A DNA stretch of 64,000 nt, from assembly GCF_002777745.1 (NCBI RefSeq), contig NZ_MEIO01000051.1:57604-121603 (forward strand), in the 5' to 3' direction. The DNA comes from Snodgrassella alvi (GTDB taxonomy: Bacteria > Pseudomonadota > Gammaproteobacteria > Burkholderiales > Neisseriaceae). Shown one piece after another: positions 8,531 through 18,600 of this stretch (the first letter of the stretch is position 1; each line of letters opens with the position of its first letter). Both the position numbers and the translations under genes were made by a program. The notes under the pieces were generated by a model. That model did not search any database and was not told the origin of the DNA. It saw only the letters and a list, made by a program, of their open reading frames with translations.

Positions 8531-9525
8531 TATGTTATTTGTATCTCATCTTCAGAAAAGTTTCTCTTTTTCCCTATTTTCGCTACAACGGCCAACAATC
8601 TGCTATTCTCAATACAGTAAAGAATCAACTTGGCGATACAGATAGATTACCGAAATATCAGACAGAAGTAGCATTATGCGAAATTCAGGCCAGAGCATTC
8701 AGCCAGCCCGATTTTCTCAGGTATAGTAATTAAATCAGTGTTGTGTGTATTACCTTATTGATAATAAAAATATTTTATTGTAGTGTGAATACATACCAGT
8801 GATTGTACAGCTGGCAATATCTTAACCGTTATCTGCTGTTCCCGTCAGTTAGGATTTTACCAACCTGTCCCTGAACAAAACTTATCCACAACCACGATTT
8901 CTGCCCCCAGAGTGAACAACTGATACACTATCGCTACAGCTACTTGAAAAACGGATAAACATCAGAACGCACCAGATCAAGTTTAATCCGCAGCGCTTCC
9001 GTGGCTGATATGTAACTTACACCTCGTAACGCCTTACAGACCATTTTTGCCTATGGTGATGATATCTAATCCACCCAGTGTGCTAGCAATCTATTTGCAT
9101 ATGAACTGGATTTTATCTGGTCTTACCGTCTGAACAAGCATATGCATCTGAAGAAATCCCCAAAGGATTGAGCTATTGTTTCAGATATGAGTCCCTTTCA
9201 GACTATCTGAATCAGACTGAAGCCAATACCATAACCATCTAACTTTGGATAATTATTTCAAGCTAATCAATAACGATAAACCCAAAGTACAGGTTATCAA
9301 ATCGGTATTTCTCGGTAGAAATCATGAAAAATGATCAATATCAGTTATATATGCTAAAAATATAAATATTGGGGCATAACTAGCAGTTTGTAGCAAAAGA
9401 ATCGCATGAATACGAATTGGTCGTTCAAATATTCAGAAAAGACAGCACAACAATATCAGAATCGGGCATAATTTCAGTTTCAGCAGTGCACATACTGCAA
9501 AAGAGCGTAAGAAGCACATAAAAAT
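8531..9525. other. About 1 kb without an intact gene; contains coding-like debris
   Basis: No complete gene is supported. On the plus strand two short protein-like stretches sit in neighbouring frames. One is at about 9079-9171 (reading NLFAYELDFIWSYRLNK). The other is at about 9168-9239 (reading GLSYCFRYESLSDYLNQTEA). The switch of frame and the stops suggest a decayed gene that I cannot name. A consensus DnaA-box-like nonamer TTATCCACA lies at 8882-8890. Confidence 0.4.
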
Positions 9526-9585
9526 GTGGTGATTGCAGCAAAATTAGGTACAATCGCCGCATTTTACTACTGTAGAGGTTTAACC

Positions 9586-9924
9586 ATGTCCGAATCAACA
9601 CCAATCTGCCCACAATGCGCCAGCGAACAGAATTACTTTGATGGCACCTTTACTGTCTGCCTTGAATGTGGACATGAATGGGATGCAGCCAGCACAACCA
9701 GCAGCACACAGGAACTAGACGTTAAAGACAGTAACGGCAATCCGCTGGCTAATGGTGATGATGTTATCCTGATTAAAGACCTCAAACTTAAAGGTAGCAG
9801 CACCGTACTGAAAAAAGGTGCCAAAGCTAAAGGTATTCGTCTGGTTGAAGGCGACCACGAAATCGATTGCAAAGTAGACGGCATGAAAATAATGCTTAAA
9901 GCATGTTTTGTAAAAAAAGCCTGA
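9586..9924 (+). CDS. yjdM: Zinc-ribbon protein of the YjdM/PhnA family
   Basis: 112 residues, matching E. coli YjdM (formerly PhnA, 111 residues). A rubredoxin-like zinc ribbon occupies the N-terminus (CPQCASEQNYFDGTFTVCLECGHEW, two CxxC knuckles). It is followed by the conserved C-terminal domain DSNGNPLANGDDVILIKDLKLKG. The old name refers to alkylphosphonate uptake, but the family's function is not settled. An AGAGG site precedes the ATG at 9586; the open frame extends upstream without conserved sequence. No phosphonate genes are nearby. Confidence 0.92.
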   Translation: MSESTPICPQCASEQNYFDGTFTVCLECGHEWDAASTTSSTQELDVKDSNGNPLANGDDVILIKDLKLKGSSTVLKKGAKAKGIRLVEGDHEIDCKVDGMKIMLKACFVKKA

Positions 9925-9996
9925 ATGACTGTGTAACGAAATAATATCCAGTTCGTCTGCCGGATAACACATGCAGACAGACCAGCTAGTTTTCTG

Positions 9997-10024
9997 ATTG
10001 TGGATAAATACAGTTATCCACAAT
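9997..10024. repeat. Palindrome made of two inverted DnaA-box-like nonamers
   Basis: ATTGTGGATAA and TTATCCACAAT form a perfect 11-bp inverted repeat with a 6-nt spacer. Each arm contains the consensus DnaA nonamer TTATCCACA, in opposite orientations (9999-10007 and 10014-10022). It could be a DnaA-binding site or only a hairpin downstream of yjdM. Confidence 0.45.
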
Positions 10025-10039
10025 CTGGCTGGTTATGGT

Positions 10040-10360
10040 TTATTTATCTATATGGTGTAAAGCAGAGTCAATCACTGTAGAAATACGATTATCCGACACA
10101 CCGGAAACGCTTCGCCCTGTAAATAAAAATCGTATTTTGCTGATACTGATGGCAAATTGAGCTGCCGGTTTTTCCCTTTGTTTGACCAGTCGCACATTCG
10201 TGCGCAGCGGCATTACTGCCCATCTATCCTGAAACGGCAGACCAGAGCATATTGTATAAAACGGTATAGAATTAATAATTTTATAGCGCAGACATAAATT
10301 AAAAGCTTCAAAGGTTAGGTAATAATTATTTTCATATATTGATGATTTATTTATAAATTA
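10040..10360 (-). pseudogene. Possible gene remnant, unidentified
   Basis: An uninterrupted minus-strand frame of roughly 100 codons ends at 10040. The only ATG (10213) would leave 57 residues. Readable parts include SGLPFQDRWAVMPLRTN and SISKIRFLFTGRSVSG. Composition is protein-like, but there is no ribosome-binding site and I do not recognise the family. It may be the 3' end of a gene whose start has decayed. Confidence 0.25.
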
Positions 10361-10713
10361 TTAATTAGCATACAGCTTATTGAAGCATATCAGCGAACAT
10401 AGAGCCGCCAGATTCACTATTAATACAGTAAAGTTGATGTATTCCCTAATAAATATATTTATAGCATAATTTAATTTTTGCTATTACTATGTGATAATTT
10501 ACTGCTCATAACAGCTTCAGCAATCCGTCCGGCAAGATTTATTTAATCTGATAGCTAAACCAGCCTGAACTCAATTCATTCAGCCAAAACAGCTAAACCA
10601 TATTGATAAAAACCAGGTTTTTTTAAAACATAAAGTGATAATATATATATCCACCGTTTCGCATCCGCATTGGAGTGAGAGGTATATTGTTGATGTTATC
10701 GTCAGGAATATCC

Positions 10714-11790
10714 ATGCAAGAAGCACAATCAACACAACAGATTACCGGCTTATTACTCGGCACTGCCGTAGGCGATGCCATAGGGCTGGCACGTGAAGGT
10801 CTATCCCCCAAACGAGCCTCTCATTTATTTGGTAACCAAATTCAGCATAGCCTGATGGTTACTCCATGGGGTAGGGCAGGTTTGTGCAGTGATGATACCG
10901 AGCATGCAGTAATGGTGGCTCAGAGTTTACTAACCTGTCACCAGAATACAGATGATTTCAGCCGCCAACTGGCCAGCCGGCTTCGGCGCTGGTTTCTTAC
11001 CCTACCCGCAGGTCTGGGTATGGCTACCCTGAAAGCATGTAGCAAATTGTGCCTGGGCATCAGTCCGGCCAGAAGTGGCATTCGCTCCGCCGGTAATGGC
11101 GCAGCCATGCGTGCCCCTGTGATTGGCTGGTTTTTTGCCGATAATCCGGCCACCATGCGCAAAATAATCCACACAGCCACCATTATTACCCATACCGACC
11201 CACGTGCAGAAGAAGGCGCATGGGTCATCGCCATGGCTGCCAGACAGGCCAGCCAGCAACAGCCACAAGCACCAATTGACTGCTTTTTTGCTGAAATCAT
11301 ACCTGGCCTAAACGACCAGCAACTTATCAGCCATCTGCAACTGGCACAGCAAAAGCTTCGACAACAGGCTGAACTCAGCGACTACCTGCTGGCCTTGCAG
11401 CTAGAGAAAAAAGGCATTACCGGCTATATCAACAACACCGTACCTGCCGTTATCTACGCATGGCTGCGCTACTATGGCAGCTATGAACAGACTATCAGCG
11501 CACTGATACACGCCGGCGGTGATACCGACACCGCCGCCGCCATCGCCGGTGCACTTGCCGGTATTCAGTTGAGTGAGGCCCCAGCACAATGGCTAGAAGG
11601 TGTGAAAGAGTGGCCGATGAGCATAGACTATCTGCGTAAACTCTCTAGTGCACTGGCTGCCAGAAAACACCATCCCGAACAAACCATTACCCTGCGCCAA
11701 CCCGCCTACCTCCTCATACTGGGCAGAAACCTGCTGTTTTTCTGTATCATTATGCTACATGGGTTCAGACGGCTGTTACCGCCGTATTAG
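10714..11790 (+). CDS. ADP-ribosylglycohydrolase family protein
   Basis: The family removes ADP-ribose from proteins or small molecules, using a magnesium centre. The metal-binding motifs are all visible: GTAVGDAIG near the N-terminus, SDDTEH, GNGAAMR, THTDPRA, and the C-terminal GGDTDTAAAIAGALAG. The frame opens at a GTG (10675), with later ATGs at 10693 and 10714. The last has AGGAA 6 nt upstream and matches the usual short N-terminus, giving about 358 residues. The C-terminal tail is hydrophobic (LGRNLLFFCIIMLHGFRR), so the enzyme may associate with the membrane. No partner ADP-ribosyltransferase is recognisable nearby. Confidence 0.88.
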   Translation: MQEAQSTQQITGLLLGTAVGDAIGLAREGLSPKRASHLFGNQIQHSLMVTPWGRAGLCSDDTEHAVMVAQSLLTCHQNTDDFSRQLASRLRRWFLTLPAGLGMATLKACSKLCLGISPARSGIRSAGNGAAMRAPVIGWFFADNPATMRKIIHTATIITHTDPRAEEGAWVIAMAARQASQQQPQAPIDCFFAEIIPGLNDQQLISHLQLAQQKLRQQAELSDYLLALQLEKKGITGYINNTVPAVIYAWLRYYGSYEQTISALIHAGGDTDTAAAIAGALAGIQLSEAPAQWLEGVKEWPMSIDYLRKLSSALAARKHHPEQTITLRQPAYLLILGRNLLFFCIIMLHGFRRLLPPY

Positions 11791-11841
11791 GTAGTAAAAG
11801 TGTATTTTAGTTAGGTGCTTAGAAAAAATAAGCTGGTAATC

Positions 11842-13344
11842 TTACAAACACTGTTTGGGTTTAGTATTTTCTTTAACACCATTCGGACAATGGCCAACGT
11901 ACTGTCCCAGTTTTACCACTACTACATCATTTATCTGCAAAATACTGCCTTTCTGCGGCCAGACAGGTGCTGCATATACAGCCTTTAAATTAGATCTGAT
12001 ATCATCATAGGATGCGGGCACAATATTGGCGATTTCTGTCTTATTCATAAATGCAGAAATTCTGTCAGAATTCCCATGATCATAGATAAGAAATGAATAA
12101 CCAAATATATCTGAATTTCTGGGTCGGGCTACCCGTTTAATATCTAGTGCACCAAAGAAATAAACTTTTATCGGGGTTTCCTGAGATACATTTAATTTTT
12201 TTGCGATATCGCTGGCAATAGCAGAAGCCAGCCGGTAATCTTTTTTATAGGCAAGATAGTCAGTATAAAAAAGATTACTCACCGTGGCCATGCCGTACAG
12301 AAATGAAAAAGCAGCAACAGCCCAAAAGCATTTATTTTTTTTGATGACAATAAAACTAATCACGCCCGACGCAGCAAAAAATATAGCAAAGCTAGTCATC
12401 GTTCTGGCCGGTAAATTCTTGCCAACCACTATATTCATGGAAAACAAAGTGATGATGCTTAAAAGCGCATACAAACTGTATCTTGTTTTTCTTTTTAGCG
12501 GATAAAATAGCGGCAGGATTAAAAATATAACAGCCAGTACAAACGTATTCATCCCGTAAGGTGCCTTAAGGGTAAAATAATGTTCTATACAGCGGCTAAT
12601 CTTTTTTAGTGCCAGCCTAGGGTTATTAAACCAAGTTACAATATCGGTTAAATAAGATTCAGAGTGAAGATGGTAGTAACTCAGGAATAACTTCCCCAGC
12701 AGAAAATACAGCACCATCCCGATAGCTGAAGATATTAATAACCTGAATATCAGCTTTAAATGGCCAGAATTTTCCGCTCCCTTGACGATATCTACCAATA
12801 GATAGGCAAGTAATAAAGAATAAGAAAAAAAGATTATCGACTGATAAATGGCTACCGAATAACATAACAGAAAAGCCGGAAGAATGACTGTATACAGAAA
12901 AGAATTTTTCCTGACGATCAAATACACGGCCATTGATGACAGTAAAATGGCTGTGGCTATCGTATCAGATTGGTTAAGAAATTGTAGCTGGTAGGCAAAC
13001 TGTGCTGAGGAAGCATATAAAACAGCAAAGAAAATTGCTTGATTCAGGTTTAGAGAAAAGATTTTAACAATCACCGCACATGAGGCCGACAATAAAATAA
13101 AAGTCAGCATCTCAGTATAAAAAGGAATAAAAGGCTCAGGATAGATACTGGCTTTTAATAAGGCATGTCCCCATCTGCCAATAGCAATAGTATGGGAAAT
13201 ATTGTTATTAAATTCCTCATCTATCGACAAACTGAAATGCGTAAGTTCAAAACCATAAACAAAAATATAAGTAATAAATGCGGCCAGAAAAGTAAGCATT
13301 GCAATCTGGTATTTATCATTCTGGCTAGTCTCAGTATACTGCAT
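11842..13344 (-). CDS. Glucosyltransferase GtrII-family membrane protein
   Basis: The 500-residue protein has about ten membrane segments and a periplasmic C-terminal domain. The N-terminal loop contains LSIDEEFNNNISHTIAIGRWGH, resembling the acidic D-E-x loop followed by a G-R-W element of GtrII-type transferases. That family adds glucosyl groups from a polyprenyl carrier to O-antigen or other surface glycans in the periplasm. No gtrA/gtrB partners are next to it. The gene is AT-rich and sits beside the putative defence operon, suggesting acquired surface-modification DNA. Family assignment is from pattern memory. Confidence 0.7.
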   Translation of the reverse strand: MQYTETSQNDKYQIAMLTFLAAFITYIFVYGFELTHFSLSIDEEFNNNISHTIAIGRWGHALLKASIYPEPFIPFYTEMLTFILLSASCAVIVKIFSLNLNQAIFFAVLYASSAQFAYQLQFLNQSDTIATAILLSSMAVYLIVRKNSFLYTVILPAFLLCYSVAIYQSIIFFSYSLLLAYLLVDIVKGAENSGHLKLIFRLLISSAIGMVLYFLLGKLFLSYYHLHSESYLTDIVTWFNNPRLALKKISRCIEHYFTLKAPYGMNTFVLAVIFLILPLFYPLKRKTRYSLYALLSIITLFSMNIVVGKNLPARTMTSFAIFFAASGVISFIVIKKNKCFWAVAAFSFLYGMATVSNLFYTDYLAYKKDYRLASAIASDIAKKLNVSQETPIKVYFFGALDIKRVARPRNSDIFGYSFLIYDHGNSDRISAFMNKTEIANIVPASYDDIRSNLKAVYAAPVWPQKGSILQINDVVVVKLGQYVGHCPNGVKENTKPKQCL

Positions 13345-14199
13345 TCAGTATCGCCTTTGTCTGAAGCAAACTTATCGTTTGTTGATCATATATTGCACAA
13401 ATTAGTTTACATAAGCATAAAAGAATTGTGCATAAACCAAAGTTTATTTTTTACAATACAAAATTATAATCTAAATTTTATGGTGTAAATTACCAAAACA
13501 GCAGTTAAAGTTAACAAAACTAGTTTTAATTCAGAAAAGTAACATCTGGTGCGCATTATTTTGTATTGGTTATGACAGGAAATCTGTGTATAAGAAGAAA
13601 CATAATGCAGTGGCCATTGTTGCAGTATTTTACATGAAGTGTACAGATTCAGGCTGTGGCTGAATAAGTAAGGAGTAACAGGCTTGGCATGGTATCAAAT
13701 AATATGTCGAAGCCATCGCAAAGCGGTATCACTCCGTAAAGGTGTTTTTTGCTTGAAAAGGCAAGCAATATAATCACCACAGGAAGGACAAATTCAGTCT
13801 AGGTAAACTGTTGCTGGAACGCTAGCTCGTTACGGCTAGCGTACCGCTTGTGGATAGCAAAGAATGCATAAGTTTAGTGCCGTTTACTTCACCCCTATAG
13901 AAAGCCTTGTTAACAGCACCAAAAATATCTATCAGCAACGCATAGCGATTAGACAGGTCGGTTGAAAATTTGCATGGCTGCAAACCCGCCGATGGCGTTT
14001 AGTATGGCAGTTTTATAATCTCTGGTGTTGTCAGCCTTTGTGTTTTGTTTACTTGGATTTCAATATTAATTTGTCTGAACAGTTCAATTACCTGTGCGGT
14101 TATTTGCTAAAATATATACAAAGAGTTAATATTTTTGCTGATTAATCCGAGTAAGAAAAATGACTGTAGTCTAGCATAAGATCCAATCTTTTAATGTTT
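13345..14199. other. 855-bp non-coding stretch with hairpin and gene debris
   Basis: No intact gene. A perfect 8-bp hairpin ACGCTAGC / GCTAGCGT lies at 13819-13842. On the minus strand, two short open segments at about 13830-14105 are separated by a stop and read like protein (QVIELFRQINIEIQVNKTQR and LIDIFGAVNKAFYRGEVNG). The debris is probably an old phage or plasmid gene. The 5' end holds the promoter of the GtrII-like gene. Confidence 0.4.
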
Positions 14200-15600
14200 C
14201 TAGAAAATTTTACCAAAGTCTTTTGTCGTACTGGATTCATCTTTGTCGAAAATAGGTTCATTTAAATAGCTTTGAACAAGTTGAAAAATTTGTTTTACTT
14301 TTTCAGGTTGTTGAGTAGTAAAACCTATAGGTAATGTAACGTCATAATGATCTAGTTGCACATGATAACAAACTACAGCAAAGTGATCTTCTAATACAAT
14401 GATTTCAGTATTATTATTCAAAAAACCTTCTTTGAAAGCATAAATAGATTTTTTTTCATTGTTATTATCATTATCGGATAACCAGAATCTTTTTGTATTT
14501 TTTAACTTAGATTTTTCCAATGGCAGATAAAGACGAAAATCATATAAATGATGTTTTTGTTTATTTATATTGTAAAATTCATTTTGATTAAAAGAAGCTA
14601 TTTGTTCTGGACATTTTCGTTGCGCTCCCCAATATATATTTTCTACTCCTAACCAGAATAGTTTTTTGGGCGTTTGTGGAATATTTTTTCTAAGTTTCTC
14701 TAATGATTCCATTAAATGCTCTTGGATGATTTCCTGATGATAGGTTTGTCCCACGAAATAGTTTTTTTGCAGTGATTTTTGTTTAATGGCATTAAATTGT
14801 TCGAAATTAAAATTAGGAGTGATGATTGTTAAAGTTTCAGAATCTTCTAAATCATTCATACTTTTGATAATTTCTTTTAAATTATTGGTTCTTTTGTATT
14901 TTTCTAATGTATCAGTCACTTGTTGAACTATTTTTTCACTATGATTTACATGTTGAATATCATTTCGGAATAATTGATTCCCGGTATGTTTATCCAAAGA
15001 AAAAAATTGTGTGAAACGAAAATATTTATGGTTAAGTACTTCTATGCCATCAATTTTATACAGTTGCCCCTTGTTATTAAGCAGTTTAATCTTACCCTCT
15101 TCTTTCAACTCGATAAACTGTTGCTGAAAATTATGTTCTGCATACTTTGAACTGAAAGCTAATATATTCAAAGGAATGTTTAAATTAATAGCATTTTTTT
15201 TATTACTTGTATATTTTTTTTCAATAAAATTTTCATTTAGTAATTCCATATACATTTCAATTTCTTCTGTGCGTAAATCAACTAATATTGGTTCAGTACT
15301 ACTGTATTTGAATAATTTCTTACCTGCTGTAGTTAATCCAATATTTCCATCAGCAAGGTATTCAATCCAGTTTCTATTAGCCAAATCATTTAATGCATTT
15401 TCTGTTTCATATTGAGAAAATTCAAAATATGTAGCAATTTTCTCTGGGCAGCAAGGGCACAATAAAAGTAAACGTAAAAGATATTCTCGCACAAAAGATA
15501 ATCTCTTATCATCACTGTAGGAAAAAGTGATGTGAAAACGCGGAGCCTTTATAATAAAATCAATCTGATTATAAATTAAGCTATTTTTTTGTTCTTTCAT
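14200..15600 (-). CDS. Winged-helix protein, partner of the NERD-kinase-helicase protein
   Basis: The 466-residue protein has no recognised full-length family. Residues about 35-97 look like a winged helix-turn-helix: a hydrophobic helix, then PEKIATYFEFSQYETENALNDL, then a beta-wing around GNIGLTTAGKKLF. The middle is charged and helical. The C-terminal half contains beta-strand-rich segments (ETLTIITPNFNFEQF, TEIIVLEDHFAVVCYHV) spaced rather like the two halves of a phospholipase-D fold. However, I cannot find an HxKxxxxD motif, so nuclease activity is not supported. It starts 15 nt after the helicase gene, with a GAGGA site in the gap, so the two are one operon. Base composition is clearly AT-rich. 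I infer an accessory or effector subunit of the same defence system. Confidence 0.7.
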   Translation of the reverse strand: MKEQKNSLIYNQIDFIIKAPRFHITFSYSDDKRLSFVREYLLRLLLLCPCCPEKIATYFEFSQYETENALNDLANRNWIEYLADGNIGLTTAGKKLFKYSSTEPILVDLRTEEIEMYMELLNENFIEKKYTSNKKNAINLNIPLNILAFSSKYAEHNFQQQFIELKEEGKIKLLNNKGQLYKIDGIEVLNHKYFRFTQFFSLDKHTGNQLFRNDIQHVNHSEKIVQQVTDTLEKYKRTNNLKEIIKSMNDLEDSETLTIITPNFNFEQFNAIKQKSLQKNYFVGQTYHQEIIQEHLMESLEKLRKNIPQTPKKLFWLGVENIYWGAQRKCPEQIASFNQNEFYNINKQKHHLYDFRLYLPLEKSKLKNTKRFWLSDNDNNNEKKSIYAFKEGFLNNNTEIIVLEDHFAVVCYHVQLDHYDVTLPIGFTTQQPEKVKQIFQLVQSYLNEPIFDKDESSTTKDFGKIF

Positions 15601-15615
15601 TTTTTTCCTCGGTGA

Positions 15616-18600
15616 TCAATAATTATTGGGTTTGGCTTGGATGATTGAATATGCCAATTTATTTTCGCTGGATTCCATCATAGCCAGCACTTTACCTAAA
15701 GGCAAATGGGTATTTTTTTTACGCCACATAGCTGTGGCGCCTACGATTATCAGTCTATCCATAGCACGTGAAAGAGCAACATTAATGCGATTGGGTAATT
15801 TTAAAAAACCTGTGCTGTGGGTTTTGTCATGGCGAGTAATCGATAACATAATAATGCGATTTTCTTTACCCTGATAACTATCTACTGTGTCAATTTTAAC
15901 CAGTTGTCTGAATTGATCACTCCATTTTTTCTCATTGAATTTTTTGCGAATTAAGTTTTTTTGTTCGCCATACATACAAATAATACCGATTACAGCCTCT
16001 TGTTTTTCCAGACAATCCTGTATGATATTACTTTGAATAAAATCGTCATTCTTGGCCAGATATTGAAGATGCTGAATGATTAGATCTGCTTCTGTTTCAT
16101 TAATAAGGCTGCCATGTTCGTCTTTTTCCTGATGATAGGAATTTGGTAAATTACTCGTATCCAGCCAAGTAACACAGCTGGAAAAATGTTGATGAACGGA
16201 TGTATAAACATCTGGTATTTCTTTAGCTGATCTGCCATTTTCTAATTTTCCTTCATAAAAACACTCAGATATAAGATTGCCAATTGCTGGTGCCATGCGA
16301 TATTGAGTTTTTAAAGTTGCGCAAGTATGTTGGCCATAAGGCGATTCAAATACACGTTCAAAATCACTGCCTAAAATCCGTTCGAATTCTTCTTCACAAT
16401 CTGAAATACCAAGATGTCGTGCCAAAGCTCGTTTATGCTCTTCAGAGTACAATGGTGGTAACTGTTTATGGTCACCTACGAGTAAAATGCGTTTAGCCGA
16501 TTGCATGGCTATAGCCAATTCACTGGATATTGATCGTGCTGCTTCATCTATAATTACCCAATCATAGATATTTTTATCAATCTCGATATTGCCTTGTCCA
16601 ATGCCAACACAGGTTCCAACTACTAGCTGACGAGAACGGGCAAGAAATTCATCATAATTAACTTTTTCGTTTGATAGCGCCTGCTGCATAGACCAAGTTA
16701 AATTGATTAAATTTTCAGCTTGAGTTGATGATTTAGGCTGAATACAAAAGTGTTCATCAAGTTTATTGATTAGAGTCGGCAAAATTTTATCTACAATGGT
16801 TTTATCTACTATGATTTTATCGGTATAAATATTTTTATTATTATCAGTAAAATTTTCGATTGCGCAATGAATATGCTGAGTAATTTTCTTACCTAGACGT
16901 TTATATTCAGCTATATCATCATTCTGTCTGGAACTATATTTTTCTAGACGATTAAGACGCTCAATCTGTCCTCCGATGTCCAATTGTAATTCAGCTCGCA
17001 ATTTTAAATAATCTTCAGGTATACCAAGTGCTTGCCCAATTTCACAGATGCGTTTTATTTGTGAGGCTTGAAGTATTTCACGTTTCGAAATAACCAGATT
17101 CTGGGAAAATACATCTTGTAATTCAGCGGAAACAGCAGACTCACGGTTACTGAACCGAACAATACTGATATTTTTTTCCAGACGTTGACAGTGCTTGCGA
17201 ATTCTTTCGGCAGCGGTATTAACTGCTTCATGAGATTGACTGACTAGCAAAATTTTTTGTACGCTTTGTTGTGTAAAAAGAAAGTGTACAAATGCGGCAA
17301 TAAATTCAGTTTTGCCTGTTCCAGGAGGGCCTTGCAATAAAGATAAAGGGCCATTCTGTAATAGTTTGGTGAAAGCATCTCGTTGGGCATTATTCAGCCT
17401 GATAATTCCGCCATGTCCATTATCACGTTCATACAGCCGAAATTCTTCTTCACCTATTTTAATATTATAACTTGTACTTGGTATGGTGCAATTAGCCTCA
17501 AAATATTCTGGTAATTGATTGATAACACTTTCTCCATCCAGAATCCGCTCCACCGCTTTTTTTCGCCGTCTCAGAGAAGCGGCTGTTTGATTATTTTGCA
17601 GATACAAAATTGGATTATTTTTTAATATATGAGTGTTTTTTGGTTCTTCATCAAAGCATAGGTAATTTGAGGTACTGAATTGTAGATTGAGTAAACCTAT
17701 AGAAAATTCTCTATTTTTGGAGTCTTTGACTATCACTTTTATTCTATCATCTTTGCGAAAATGATCTAATACCTGTTCATTTCTGCCTGTTTCATAGAAA
17801 AGTAACCATTGTTTATTATTGTGATCAACTTCTATTTTGGGAGATGTTTTATTGTTAGCCTGATTATTTTTAACTCCCATCACCGCTATCACATATGGCA
17901 ATGAGTCCGTTTCTTTATTTATTATTGCTGTCCATAGATTTCTGGTGCTTAACTGCTGTCTTGTATCAGCATTGAGAGTTGGGTTGACTGATAACTCTTC
18001 TATAGCCTCTGTTGGATTCAGTGAATCACTAGTTAAAGAGGTAGTTAAATTTGGTTGTTTTAGATTAATCTGTGTTTGTTCGAAAGTAGATAATACTTGG
18101 GTAAATGCAGGCCAATTGAGTAAAATTTTGGATAAATTTTCTAATTCATAACTTTCATCTCCTAAAATATTTAGACCAAAAGGTATACTTAAATTGCTGT
18201 CTTTCTTTATCTTAGGAGTTAGTTCTTGTTTTTCTTTTGGCTGAAACGCATAATCGAAATTATTAGTAGCTAAGTTAAATACGGTTTTAAATGATCCCCC
18301 AATGCCAAAGAATTCAATATAGATTTTGTTTTTTATATCATTCTTATATTTGTTAAAACTAACAAATAATTCATTTTCTTCTGGAAAAATCTGAAAAGTA
18401 TGATTATTTTGATTTTTTCCTTCAATATCAATAAATTCGATATTTTTTTTTGGTTGTAGTGCTTTTTTAAATCGTTCCAGTGATATAAACCCTGTTTCTC
18501 TATCTGAGCATTCAAGCTTAATTACTGTAGTAATTTCTGAAAATTGAACGGAATCTTCTCCCCACTTTATATTTAGCAATTCACACGCCATACGCATAAC

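Larger units (their letters stand above)
9925..10713. other. 789-bp intergenic region with a DnaA-box palindrome and gene debris
   Basis: Holds the palindrome at 9997-10024 and a minus-strand open frame at about 10040-10360 with no good start codon (possible pseudogene, listed separately). The last 300 bases are about 70 percent AT and probably contain the promoter of the ADP-ribosylglycohydrolase gene. Confidence 0.45.

Noticed and set aside
8539..8733. TTG-started 64-residue ORF after the aldehyde dehydrogenase
   Set aside because: It has a weak start, no ribosome-binding site, overlaps the terminator region and has no recognisable protein pattern. I treated it as part of the decayed stretch.
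11755..11775. Neisserial DNA uptake sequence (TTCAGACGGC)
   Set aside because: A single copy occurs inside a coding region, and other dialects are seen only as partial matches, so there is no enrichment.
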